From assembly GCA_003427395.1 (NCBI GenBank), contig BFEA01000335.1, positions 1,681,238 to 1,741,660 of the forward strand: a stretch of DNA of 60,423 nt, given 5' to 3'. Shown here piece after piece: positions 1 through 9,837 of this stretch. The translations under genes were made by a program, and so were the position numbers. Under the pieces are notes generated by a model. The model was not told the DNA's origin. It saw only the letters and a list, made by a program, of their open reading frames with translations, and ran no database searches. The stretch is from Chara braunii (Eukaryota; Streptophyta; Charophyceae; Charales; Characeae). Positions within the stretch are counted from its first letter, which is position 1; every line of letters begins with the position of its first letter.

Positions 1-1
1 A

Positions 2-760
2 ATTGATCTCCGGGACCGGATTGAGGATAGATGGATGAGACACCTAAATATCAGTAAAGGAGATCTCCGGGGGGTTAAATGGTTCCGCCTGACCAGATCG
101 AAACCTGCAAAACTGGCCTCCCTTCAGTGGCAGATGGAACACCGCTGCCTACCCACCAATGACTGGCTGATAGACCGGACGTCCCTCGAACAGACGGGAC
201 GGGCCCTCCCCTGGTGTNAGCTCTGCTCTANNTCGTTCCCTTCTAGAAAAAGACCAGAAACAATAGAACACATCTTTTTGCAGTGCCCAGGGGCCATCTG
301 GCTTTGGCGATGGTGGGACAGAATCTGGAATCAACTAGAAACAAAGACAGCCTGGCCCTGGAACTAGAAAGCACTCCTAATAGAAAAATGGTCTGACGAG
401 CAGGCAGATGCCTTCACTCACAACATCTTCCAGCTGGGACGCCGGGCAGTGATTTGGGCACTCTGGAGACGCCGCTGCACATACGAAATGGAGGGAGTGA
501 GATTGGANGGNCNGGAGTTNACAGAAATGATACAACANCAAATACAAACAGACATAACAACACACTGGGAAGCAACCAAAACACAGATCTGCCACATGCA
601 CACACAAAAGGAAATACAACAAAGACTCCAAGACTTCAGCACAAATTGGCTTGGGGGGGAGGACGGGGGGAGGATAGGTAGGGTGGAACGGGGGGCAGAA
701 ACCTTGACTAGGGTATCTGTCCTGTGTTTTTCAATGTGGGCGTTGTCGGACTGGCAGTGA
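2..760 (+). pseudogene. LINE-type reverse transcriptase C-terminus (zf-RVT), broken
   Basis: The reading frame is already open at the left edge, so only the 3' end of the gene is present. About residues 30-110 look like the zinc-binding domain that follows the RT in plant LINE elements (zf-RVT): a Trp-rich stretch (WQMEHRCLPTNDWL), a CxLC pair near 215, then ETIEHIFLQC, giving H-x4-C, and Trp-rich IWLWRWWDRIW. A TAG at 365-367 interrupts the frame, which then stays open in the same phase (GRRAVIWALWRRR) to a stop at 758-760. Several N bases fall inside (218, 231-232, 508-530). The domain is known from non-LTR retrotransposons and is thought to help bind RNA or DNA. No poly-A tail is seen after the stop, so the 3' end of the element is undefined. 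It is probably dead because of the stop, although the N-containing sequence is of low quality. A host protein with an RNase-H-like fusion is a less likely alternative. Confidence 0.75.
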
Positions 761-1589
761 GATTTTTTTGCAGAAAAAATAGACTTGATGAGATTGAGGT
801 TTTGTCAAAGTGTATTCAGATATGGCCATTGATTAAGAGGCCGAAATTCTTTTTCCTGAGTCGGATGCCTGCAGCTGTCGCATGCACAGTCGCAGCATAG
901 AGAATGTGAATCGTTAAGATTCTTTTTTGGAACCCTGAAGTCGCCCACGCTGCGGTATAGGATTTCCATCCTACCCTATGAGGTAGGATACGCGTCATAC
1001 CAAGGATCGGCGGTATGCCGGTTCAGCAGCAAGGGCGGGCGGAACCTTCCTCACCACGGGCTGGGTACCGCTGGGAGCAGAGCTTTTCGTAGTGAAGAGT
1101 TGCACTTGTTTGGATGTGAAACAGACACTAACTTAGTAGAATCGCATGAAAATCTCACCCAATAGATACAGGGATCGAAATGGAGATTGGGCTAGCTCCT
1201 TTTTAATCAGGAGCTTCCCTAATCGCTGAACACGGCGAGAATAATTTCGGTCATGCGATCAACGAGATCGCACGGCTGACTATCGTAGGAAGAGGAAAAA
1301 TTGAAGTCTGCTTTTCATCGCTAGGGGATTCTGGTGAGGTCGTTGGTCTATTGTTCTTCTCTCCCGAACTATGTGGTGGAAGAGGTCGGCTCGTCGGGAG
1401 ATGAAGAAGATTAGGGGGTGAAAGGGAATGGGAGGAGGGCTGACTGTTTCCTTAAGGTTGATCATATGCGGATGGCTGATTAATGGTCTTAAGAATGTTT
1501 TTGGACTCTTGGGACTCCTAGCAACTCTTCTTAGGTGGCTACGATGCTGTTATACTCAGTGACCTGCGACTGTTCGATGCCAGAACGAT
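761..1589. other. No gene recognised
   Basis: I see no coding frame longer than about 60 codons with any recognisable motif, no RNA gene and no clear repeat. It may hold the untranslated end of the LINE fragment to its left, but no tail or target duplication marks a boundary. Confidence 0.5.
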
Positions 1590-1790
1590 GCTGGCAGGTG
1601 CTGGGGCGTTGCCCTGTGACCTGAGGACGTAGGAGCGTGAGGCCTGGTAGAGGGATCTAGGGATGCTTTGGGGTGGACATTCCACAGGACAACTAAGGGT
1701 TGCTCCTGGGACGACGCTGGTCGGAGCTGGGGTGAGTTGTGTTGCCCTGTAACCCAGCAGGATGTAGGGATGTGAGACCTGGAAGAGCTC
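1590..1790. repeat. Imperfect direct repeat, about 65-75 bp, period 126
   Basis: A block starting GCTGGCAGGTGCTGGGG at 1590 recurs, diverged, at 1716 (GCTGGTCGGAGCTGGGG). Both continue with GTTGCCCTGT, a GGANGTAGG motif and GAGRCCTGG. The second copy carries about 8 extra bases after GCTGGGG. It lies just before, and overlaps, another duplication at 1927-2256, so this kilobase seems to have grown by local duplication. Confidence 0.55.
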
Positions 1791-2271
1791 GGCAGGGAGT
1801 AGGACAGCGTTGGAGTGCTTTGGAAGGGTTCGTTAGGGATTTCAAGGGTTTTTGAGCTTTCGTAGGACCTATGAGGTCTATTTCTATGTTTTCTGTATCG
1901 CTTAGACGTTTTCTCAAGAGACCGAGGTGAGTGGGAGAAGGAGAAGGTGGGATATTACGCGTCCTACTAGCAAGGGGGCTAGCTGGTAGGACGAGAATAG
2001 GGCACAGCAGCAGCGGAGATGGTGGATCTGCTGCAGTAAGTCTTGTCGGAGTGGGGTACAGGGGATGGTTTGGGGGGTCTGAGTCTTTCAGGTGAGTGCT
2101 AGAAGTAGATGGTGGGATATCAAGCATCCTACTAGTGTGGGGGCTAGCTGGTAGGATGGAAATAGGGTAGAGCAGCAACGAAGATGGTGGCTCTGTTGCC
2201 GTAAGTCTTGCCGGAGTGAGGTAAAGAGGATTGACGGGGGGCTCCTGAGTTGGTTTCCGAATTTTGTCCAA
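1693..2271 (-). other. Pro/Ser-rich open frame of unknown status (192 codons)
   Basis: This frame has no recognised domain. It is rich in Pro, Ser and Leu and contains two copies of a 55-residue unit with the shared core LTA(T/A)(E/D)PPS.LLL.PI..LPASP. The repetition follows directly from a 165-bp DNA duplication, which leaves the phase intact because 165 is a multiple of three. The first codon is read as a start only by permissive rules. I see no signal peptide, catalytic motif or splice support. It is most likely a chance open frame in duplicated non-coding DNA. A real lineage-specific protein cannot be excluded from sequence alone. Confidence 0.2.
1927..2256. repeat. 165-bp tandem duplication (two copies)
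   Basis: GTGAGTG at 1927 and again at 2092 begin two diverged copies. Shared blocks include GGTGGGATAT, GGGGGCTAGCTGGTAGGA, TAAGTCTTG(T/C)CGGAGTG and ACAG/AGAG-GG(A/G)TGG. The period of 165 bp was counted directly. Confidence 0.7.
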
Positions 2272-2574
2272 TTATGAAGTTTGTCGTAGTAATCTCTTAG
2301 GTAGGTCCAATTTTCTCTTAGCCAAAGCCGGGTAATGGCCCCGGTATCTCAAATTTTCTAAAGTCGATGTAATTTTCCATATGGGACGCTGGGCCCGGTT
2401 CCCACCACGTGGTGCTCCCCACGAATAGACTGGAGCTTTGTTTTAAAAAAAAAAAAGAAAAAAAAAAGAGATCGCACGACCGAAGTTACTCGCGCCACGC
2501 AAACAAAATGGGCACGACCCCTGTGCAAGGATGGCACGCATAAGTTGAGAAAGGGTCAAAAAGAATTTCAATTC

Positions 2575-2725
2575 CGTTTGGCTGAGGGTCACATCAGAAT
2601 TCCTCACGGAAAAAAAAACAAAAAAAAAACAAAAAAAACAAAAAAAAAAACTGAAAAAAAGAAGTTGTGTAGAAGTGCAATACAAACTACGTTTGGCTGA
2701 GGGTCACATCAGAATTCCTCACGGA
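2575..2725. repeat. Perfect 36-bp direct repeat flanking an A-rich block
   Basis: The same 36 bases, starting CGTTTGGCTGAGGGTCACAT, occur at 2575-2610 and 2690-2725 without a mismatch. Between them are A-runs broken by single C or G bases (2608-2660) and GAAGTTGTGTAGAAGTGCAA. A diverged relative (A-run, then GTTGAAGAACAGTGCAATAC and GCCTGAGGGCA) lies at about 5430-5500, so this is a dispersed family member rather than a unique sequence. Confidence 0.8.
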
Positions 2726-4116
2726 ACTAAAGATAAAAAAGAAAATAACCAAATCACACTAAGGCACGCCTCTTTAACCCCCTTTTACCCCTTTAAATTC
2801 ATTTATACTCCCCTTCCCCCCCCTTGACAGCCAACACTCAAAACAAGAAAATAGCCGCGGATTTGGGTTGCTCTCGGAGAGCGCAGAAAAAAACCAACAC
2901 CAACTCCTTTTTTTTTTTTTTTTTTTTTTCATGCCTAGGTATCCCGGGCGTGTCGCCCGGGTAACCGGCTGGTCATGAAAATCTTCCTAGTTTTTTTCAG
3001 ATTTTTTTAAGATTTCTTTCTCAACTTTGGTTGAGGAAAAGGGCGTCGTATTGGAACAACAGGCACCCTGCCCTTTTTTTCCCACATGCATAAAAGACAA
3101 AACATATGGCAGTGTATCTTTCCATGTCATGGCAAAACATTCGCTCCATCCATTGGTGGCCCTGTGCCCGAGCGAACAAGATGCGAGCGCTTTTCGAAGA
3201 ACTTTGCGTGTTTTTTTTCAATTTTTCTATCCGTTTTTGGAGTTATGTTTAGAACATGGGGAAGTGGGTTGGCGAGTATAAATACGTGTGTGATGGAGCG
3301 TACTTATCTGATCGAGTCTTTGCTCTCTGTCCTCATGTGTCGGCTGTCTGTGCCAGGCAGCTTCTTATCTTGCTCTCTCATGCACTGATTAACCAAAGAC
3401 GATATGTATTTTTTGAAAGTCTTCGAAGGTATTATGGCACATCATGTGGGCGATTCCCGCCCGCGTCAATGATACTGCAGGCCCTGAAGCTACTTTCTGC
3501 TCCTAGACTAGATACATCCGCTGCCACTCAAATTCTTTGTAAGTAAACCTGAGGCCCGCTTTACGGGCAACTTCCATGCGAGGCGAGCCTACGGGTCAGT
3601 TCCTTTTTTCGCGTATCTTTTGAATGTATCGAGTCAGGTAGTTTGACAAAATCCAGATTTTCCTCGTACGTTCTGGTACCTCACTTATAAGGCATTCAAC
3701 TCGCCCGCACTAGTACCCGTCGAGGTAAAGGTATGATGCAAGGAGTGACACTCCTACTCAGACTGAGCAGTGCAGGAGGTCTGATGGGGACACCATGTCG
3801 CATGGTTGCAATGTGGTTTCTACTGTGATACATGTAAACATCTAAGCTTTATTGTTATTTAGTTGTCAAGTACAGCATTTTGGCATTTTTTGGCAGGGCC
3901 GATGTCCTCTGGGCCTGGCGAGGGTGCATCGAATAGCGAATTGCTGGCTCCCAGCCCGTGTGCACCGTACCTCGGAACAACTTGCTCAACCTCTTTGTAC
4001 AGGGCGCCTGGGGGGAACTTCAAACCGCCCATGTTTTCGGATATATACATGTGCATAGTGGGGGCCTCTTTGGGAGAAAAAAGAACACACTTCACTGTCA
4101 GGGAAGAGGCCACAAG
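2726..4116. other. No gene recognised; T-run and short hairpins
   Basis: The segment has a T-run at about 2908-2930 and a strong small hairpin at 2943-2961 (CCCGGGCG, loop TGT, CGCCCGGG). A TATAAATA-like box lies near 3277 (GAGTATAAATACGTG). Downstream frames of up to about 100 codons have no recognisable domain, so I do not call a promoter or gene. Further small inverted repeats (GCCCG-CTTTA-CGGGC near 3553) are too weak to interpret. Confidence 0.45.
2943..2961. repeat. GC-rich perfect hairpin, 8-bp stem
   Basis: CCCGGGCG at 2943-2950 pairs with CGCCCGGG at 2954-2961 across a TGT loop, in otherwise AT-rich surroundings and just after a long T-run. No U-tract follows directly, so it does not look like a terminator. 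Its function is unknown. Confidence 0.7.
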
Positions 4117-4120
4117 CTCG

Positions 4121-4193
4121 ACTTCGTACCAGGTCTGATTCGTGTGTGTCTTGTGGCCTCTACTTCGTAGCAGGTCTGATTTGTGTGTGTCTT
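4121..4193. repeat. 41-bp tandem duplication
   Basis: ACTTCGTA(C/G)CAGGTCTGATT(C/T)GTGTGTGTCTT occurs at 4121 and 4162, each preceded by GAGGCCACAAG or TGGCCTC in opposite senses. It lies 120 bp before the large TG array. Confidence 0.7.
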
Positions 4194-4206
4194 TTCTTTT
4201 TGTGGC

Positions 4207-4312
4207 TCTGTGTTTTAGATTTTCACCATAACAGTCGCTGTTCCACCAGGTGAGTAGTTCCAAAATGGATGCAACTTTACTTCTGTTGCAGACAATGAAA
4301 CAGTTTATCCTC

Positions 4313-4378
<66 letters not shown>

Positions 4379-4427
4379 CTAGATTTTCGCCACCGCCCAG
4401 ACAATCAGACAATGAAAGAGTTTATCA
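4207..4427. repeat. (TG)31 microsatellite between duplicated flanks
   Basis: An uninterrupted TG array runs from 4315 to 4377. The sequence before it (TTTTAGATTTTCACCA near 4211, then CAGACAATGAAACAGTTTAT at 4289) is repeated after it (TTCTAGATTTTCGCCA at 4377, CAGACAATGAAAGAGTTTAT at 4406). The array therefore expanded inside, or at the junction of, a duplicated block. A long minus-strand open frame of alternating Thr-His here is only the array read in translation. Confidence 0.9.
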
Positions 4428-5157
4428 CCCATGCCACATGGTACTGACCAGCCAGCCCGCATAGTACCGCCTAGCCGTGATTCCCGCAGTGACATGCACC
4501 CATGGAAAGCCAGTGCCCGTTTCACGCACGTACTGGCAGACGGAGGGAGAGTCACGGGTCTCTTTACCAGCGGGCGTTAGCTGCGGCCATTGGCCGCAGC
4601 ACATCGAATAACTTGTTTCTTATTCAACACATGGCACAGATTAAGAGTGGGCTGGGAACAAAAAAAGGAGGTGCCATCTCTTGAGGGGGCGTGGATTCTA
4701 AGCAATGAGAAAGGTCGTTTTTTTTTTCCCCCAGGCTTTTCAAAAGACTTTCTTCTAGGGCATCATTCCACCACTCACTAAATGTACAAAATGTGAATGA
4801 ACCTTGCTCTAGAAAATGGAAAGATACACCGTCATAATTTCACCTCTTCTAGCTCCGTAAAGAAAGTGGCGAGGGCTGGCAATGTCTCACCCCACCGTGA
4901 GCTTTTACAGCACGGGCTTCTTCTTCTTTTCTGGGCACAGGCATTTCAGCACTGTTATTGTCTTCGATTTTTTTTATTTTTATTTTTTTCTTCCCGTTCT
5001 TCACCTGTCGCTAGAATGTCGTCTTATCGCTTGGCTAATGCAAACCGTGCCCCACGGGCAATGCTCCACTACCTTCTTACCCTGAGAAAAAGTACGTACA
5101 TTCTGTTCAAATTACCTCCAAAAATCAGATTTTTGAAAATGGATCCTTTTCTTTCTT

Positions 5158-5159
<2 letters not shown>

Positions 5160-5204
<45 letters not shown>
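5160..5204. repeat. Poly-T tract, 45 bp
   Basis: An unbroken T-run, or poly-A on the minus strand. It could be the tail of a minus-strand retroposon, but I see no recognisable body or flanking target duplication. The GTACGTAC repeat family begins immediately around it. Confidence 0.9.
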
Positions 5205-5207
<3 letters not shown>

Positions 5208-5235
5208 GAATAGAATGTATGGTTGTTACATTGTA

Positions 5236-5267
5236 TTCAAATACAATGTACGTACGTTGTATTTGAA
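5236..5267. repeat. Near-perfect 32-bp palindrome centred on GTACGTAC
   Basis: The left half is TTCAAATACAATGTAC and the right half GTACGTTGTATTTGAA. They are complementary over all 16 positions except one T/G pair. It is one of the most symmetrical members of the local GTACGTAC family. Confidence 0.9.
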
Positions 5268-6015
5268 ATCTCTGTACCATCTGAAAATGAGATTCACAGC
5301 GTTAGAATTGTCGTTTCAGGCCTTCCTTTCCGGGTCCCCTTTGGGTCCCGTCAAAAGCATAACACTCGGTAATCCTCCCAGGTCCGGACTTCATGTGGGG
5401 TGGGCAGCCTCTTCTATTTCATACGAAAAAAAACAAAAAAAAAAAGTTGAAGAACAGTGCAATACAGACATGTTTTGCCTGAGGGCATTGTCAAAATTTG
5501 CCACCGAATTCGAGGGAGAAAAAAAGACAGTATAACGTTCAGGTCCCTGCTGTTCGGGGGTTTTGCACTGCCTATGCCATTATCCCGATTTTTCAAAAAG
5601 CTTCAAAAAAATCCGGTGAAAAGAACATCAAAATACAAAGAATGTTTAAACTGAGGACGTTATGAAAATTGTGAATCGTTCTCGTGGTACAAAAAATAAA
5701 GACGTGAATTTTTCCTTTCAGTGGTCCGAAATTTGAAAACAACGTATGTACGCTGAATTCGAATACAATGTACACCATTAAGGGCTACCCTGGAGGAGTC
5801 GTACCCCAAAATTGGTTGCCCAACGTACGTCCGTTGTTTTCGAGTACCAGCGGCTAGACGGTCAGACACCCTGCAACTTTACTATAGCTTTGCATTGACA
5901 CCCTTTATTGAATGACTAGGACAGGTGGGAGGTGGTCATCAGTGGCCACCAAGCTTGAAAATACCACTCTTTCATCTATGGGTATCTAACTGCCAAACAA
6001 ATTGGTTTGGTAGGT

Positions 6016-6352
6016 ACCCCATACATTGTATTTGTATGCAACGACGTACGTACGCTTTTTTTCGAGGTAAGAAGGTAGCACCGTTGAGTTTTCTATCATC
6101 GGCAACAGCAAGCGACAACCATGATCGCTGGAGGCTGCGCCGATCGGTCGGTGCAATTTTGTTTCATATCCGACCCCTACGTTGTATTCGTACACAACAA
6201 CAATGTACGTTCTTTTTTTGGCGGGGTAAGAAGGTAGCACAGTTGAGGCAGAGAGCTCAACGGCGAGTTTCCTATCATCGGCAACAGCAAGTGACAACCG
6301 TGATCGCTGGAGGCTGCGCCGATCGGTCGGTGCAATTTTTATTTCATATCCA
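6016..6352. repeat. Tandem duplication of about 160-170 bp carrying the GTACGTAC motif
   Basis: The first copy runs from ACATTGTATTTGTATGCAAC at 6022 through TAAGAAGGTAGCACCGTTGA, TATCATCGGCAACAGCAAG and GATCGCTGGAGGCTGCGCC to about 6174. The second starts at ACGTTGTATTCGTACACAAC (6179) and ends near 6352. The second has about 20 extra bases (GCAGAGAGCTCAACGGCG) after GTTGAG. On the minus strand both copies sit in one 190-codon open frame, which I regard as accidental. Confidence 0.75.
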
Positions 6353-7957
6353 ATGGAAAACAGAAAAGGCGGGCTGCAATTACTCTGAAACTTCTCAATG
6401 TAAGTACTAAATCGCCATTTTTCACGCCGTTTGTCGTTTAGGCGCTCCACTTTGAGTGGGGCAGCTAGCTCAACGCTTTCTGCCAAGGGCACATGCTCAT
6501 GAGGGGCCGGCCCTTCGATTGCATGAAGAAGCGTCTTTCTCTGTTGATTTGTCGTCATTGTCTGATGGTTGGTGTCAGGGCAAAATCGGTATGCTCGGGA
6601 TCAGGGCGATATCGTTATGCTCTTGATTTCCAATCCTTCTGTTCCTTACCACGGGTGTCGGCACAGGCACAGTACCTTCTTTGAAGTTCTTTCCCTTGTA
6701 AAGGTCTGCATCCGCATCTTCCGCAGGATTGTGGTTCCATACATCCTTAGTCTTACGTCTTTCAAATTTTCACATGCTATGGTTTGCTCATCATGACGAT
6801 GCCTTGAGACGAGGCATGTACGGCGTCAGATACTGTGCCGCTGACGTCGTGTTCAAACGCAAAAATGTAACCACCTCGATTAAATAAATCAAATTTCTCT
6901 TCTCACAACGATCGATTAATGAATGGAAGCCAGAGAGTGTCACCCCGTCGAGCTCGCTGAACTCGACGGTTGCTAGGGGGACAAAACCCCAGGTGGTCGG
7001 TTAAGCAAGGCCCAGCCATGACGCAAGGTGAGCCATGATGTTTTTCGAGATCTGGAAATGGGAAAAGAACCAGCACGGAAAAGCCAACCCAGGACACAAA
7101 AAAGCATACAAAAATACCACAAATGGGGCCAATCCTGGGAAAAGCCTCCAGTAGCCATCCAAGGTAGAATTTCTTCATTTCATTATTATTATAAAGTAAA
7201 CTTTGTTTTGAACCCTTCGTTAAGGCAATTCAGGTATCGATATTAGGTGCTATCAATTTCATTACAACCTTTTTTTTTAAGGCCCATTACAACTGATTTT
7301 AACATGCGTGGCCCAGGAACGAGCATGCATAGATTACCTCCATTTGTTTGGTCTGTGGGATCACCGGGAAATTGGAGACGATCGGGCTTGTACCGATAAC
7401 TTCATATGTGCAAAACATGCGGTCTACCACTTGAACTGCGCCCCCAACTTAATCCGAGTACCCCAACTTAATCCACCAGTTTGTAATCAAGGGAAGCCTC
7501 CCCAAAATGAACACGCAAGCAGCAGCCTCAATGCACTGAAAATGGTGCACTGCAGAATTAGTCACGAAAAGCGCCCAACGATGTCCCAGAATAAGCAACG
7601 AGTTATCAGAATCGAGAAAAAGGTAGAGAAACAATGGAGAGAGAGAGAGAGAGAGGGTAGATAGCTTCATTAAAAATCAATAAAAAAAGCAATTGAAACG
7701 CGGCGGTTTCAACCTCTCCAGACTCTCCCCACCACCCTCACGACCTCAGCGTGCAACCTCCCCCCTGCCACACTGATGAAGTCTCTCCACAGGTACCAGA
7801 AACTCCACTCCTCCAGGACCTTCTCCAGCCATCACACGGCACAATCGATCACGACTTAGAAAGACATCACGTCCACCAACTGTCTCAGCAAAACCTCCAC
7901 ACTAACAGAAAACAACCATTAGCTCCCACCTCATATTTTCATCATCTTCATGCCATA
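6353..7957. other. No gene recognised
   Basis: Short open frames only, without recognisable domains. It holds a small inverted repeat (CCGTCGAG at 6945, CTCGACGG at 6962) and a (GA) run at 7637-7655. The stretch 7700-7950 is C-rich without a clear period. Confidence 0.45.
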
Positions 7958-8230
7958 GGTCCGTAGAAGAACACCATACAGCGCCCCACCACACAGGTCA
8001 CCTGCGCAGAGCAAGCAAGCATACCTTCCTCATTTTCGTGCATCAATCTGTTGACGGTCACCACACAACGCCTATCCAAACAGGTCACCTGTGCAGAGCA
8101 AGCAAGCATACCTTCATAATCTTCGTGCATCAGTCCGTTGAAGGACACCATACAACGCCTAACCAAACAGGTCGCCTGTACACAGCAAGCACGCCCCCGA
8201 CTGCAAGAAAGCAGCTGCACCTGCTGCGTG
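7958..8230. repeat. 87-bp minisatellite, about 2.7 copies
   Basis: ACAGGTCACCTG-type anchors fall at 7993, 8080 and 8167, a period of exactly 87 bp. Each is followed by CAGAGCAAGCAAGCATACCT (diverged in the third) and preceded by GAAGRACACCATACARCGCC-like sequence. Since 87 is a multiple of three, a minus-strand frame (7948-8358) reads through as a 29-residue repeat with core EGMLACSAQVTC. The frame has no known domain. Confidence 0.8.
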
Positions 8231-9270
8231 CTGTGAGATTCCGGATCATCATTATGCTCTGCGAGCACGTGAACGTTTTCGGCATCTTTCACATTCTTTT
8301 CTTTTGTCACAAAAGATGCTAGGAGCATGATTAAACTGCGTTGATTACTTTCTTCCACACTATTTCAGGATATAATGATTATTCCAGAGAGGCGATGGTA
8401 AGGTACCCAACCTTGTACCATTGGCCAGTCCGGGCACATCTGCGCAAGCAACAACTTGGCAGAGCCATGGTAACTAACAGTGGAAATGATACTGAGACTC
8501 TGAGAGTAAGTGAGTGCAAGCGACATTTGCTTCCCCCGAGGCCCAAACGAGTCCATGCCCAACCACTCTGCATGTTCATCCATGATATTAGGTTTTTTGA
8601 AGTTTTTTTTCCCCCACAGTGATTTGTGTGTAATCCGTGCACAAGGGCTGTGCTAACCTTCTCTGTATCATTCCAATTTTCATGAATGACCCCAAGGATT
8701 TAAGGGCAAACTTTGCCTGCTTTCCCGCACTTATGATGGCTCAGCACAGCCGAAGCACTTTGGGAGGCTTCGCTATGTTGCTTCTACTTTCACGTTAATT
8801 TTTTATTGAAGCAAGATTTTTTGTGCTATTTGTATGTACCAGCGTCCATTTCTTTCATCCTCTCCCCATCTCCCTTCTCTCCTTTTTCCTTCCCTTTCTC
8901 CCACCCATCACCTTCTCAATACTGTGTGTCTATGGTCGTGGTCGATTGCATTACTTTGTCACCCTGTTCGAGCTTCGAGTCGGCATATTGGCTGTTTTCG
9001 ACTCGTTCTCTGCTCTGCTCTCCTGCTGTTTCCTCGTTAATTTCCTTTGAACATGCATGCTTCAAAGACGGACAATGGAAACCCACATTCGCGTTCAATT
9101 CTATTCCTTGAAACGAGACCTGTGTTCATTTTATACTTTCGGAGGGAGATAGGGCTGGGAAATGCCACTAACATTGGGTTTTGAATAGCAGCAATTTCAC
9201 ACAGCTCATGCGAGGTTGAGTTGCAGCTCAGAGTAGCTGTGGAAGGAGGAGGGTATTTTTTAGCACTGTT
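8231..9270. other. No gene recognised
   Basis: Pyrimidine-rich around 8860-8930. Open frames of about 100 codons overlap each other on both strands without recognisable motifs. I see no repeat unit. Confidence 0.45.
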
Positions 9271-9389
9271 ACTACCTTCTTCCCCCGAATACAACGTACG
9301 GTCATTATAGCTGTGTATTTGAGGCATCTTTCAGTCTAGATACAGCTATAATGACCGTACGTACGTTGTATTCGGGGGAAGAAGGTAGT
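9271..9389. repeat. Foldback element with 44-bp arms
   Basis: The left arm 9271-9314 (starting ACTACCTTCTTCCCCCGAAT) and the right arm 9342-9389 (ending TTCGGGGGAAGAAGGTAGT) are inverted copies. They match throughout apart from four extra bases, GTAC, in the right arm, which turns GTACG into GTACGTACG. The loop is 27 nt (9315-9341). The arm ends match the ACCTTCTTACC and TTGTATTCG parts of the copies at 5-6.2 kb, so this is the best preserved member of that family. No flanking target duplication is clear. Confidence 0.85.
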
Positions 9390-9815
9390 CTATTAGCCAA
9401 TCAGCCATCAGAACAGGCCCAACAGGGGGCTTTGATCATTGGTGTGTGTGCAGGTATGCTGGCTGAAAGAGGGTTGCTGTGTTCCTCCTCACCCTTTGAA
9501 AGCGGCGTGATGCTTGCAGCGCAGCAACAGCTGCTCTTTGAAGCTTTGCGATAAGCAGTGTGTGTGCACTTTTCAGCGGTGCTTTGAAGAAAAGTGTACT
9601 TAACTCACTGCCTCACAGCGAAACGTGCAAAGGCCGCACAACAGTAGGAGAGGCAAAAAGGATGGCAGCAAAAACAAGTGCATAATTTGCTAGGTAGTAT
9701 CTCGGTAGATATTTCGCCAGCCTGGGTACCGAAGTGGTGCCCGTCGCCCGAAGACATTCCCGGATGACCAGCCAAGAGCGGTGTGGGGCTGTGGGGAGCT
9801 CCCAATGCGAAGTTG

Positions 9816-9837
9816 AAAAAAAAAAAAAAAAAAAAAA
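9816..9837. repeat. Poly-A run, 22 bp
   Basis: Unbroken A-run following GCGAAGTTG. A second shorter A-run follows at 9899-9908. It could be the tail of a short retroposon reading plus, but no body is recognisable. Confidence 0.7.

Larger units (their letters stand above)
5081..5850. repeat. Cluster of GTACGTAC / TTGTATTCG motif copies
   Basis: Diverged copies of one motif occur in both orientations. At 5082-5116, ACCTTCTTACC is followed by GTACGTACATTCTGTTCAAA. A 32-bp palindrome lies at 5236-5267. At 5740-5772, CAACGTATGTACGCTGAATTCGAATACAATGTAC is split by a few bases from the pattern. At 5821-5845 there is CAACGTACGTCCGTTGTTTTCG. Related copies follow at 6019-6062, 6178-6222 and 9271-9389. 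The pattern resembles terminal inverted repeats or foldback ends of a small non-autonomous DNA element, but no transposase or consistent target duplication is seen. Confidence 0.6.

Noticed and set aside
3256-3546. TATAAATA box followed by a 96-codon frame as a possible host gene
   Set aside because: No recognised domain, no supporting splice or end signals, and a TATA-like word is expected by chance in AT-rich DNA.
3859-4404. Minus-strand 181-codon frame with a Thr-His repeat
   Set aside because: It is produced by the TG microsatellite; no recognisable domain in the rest.
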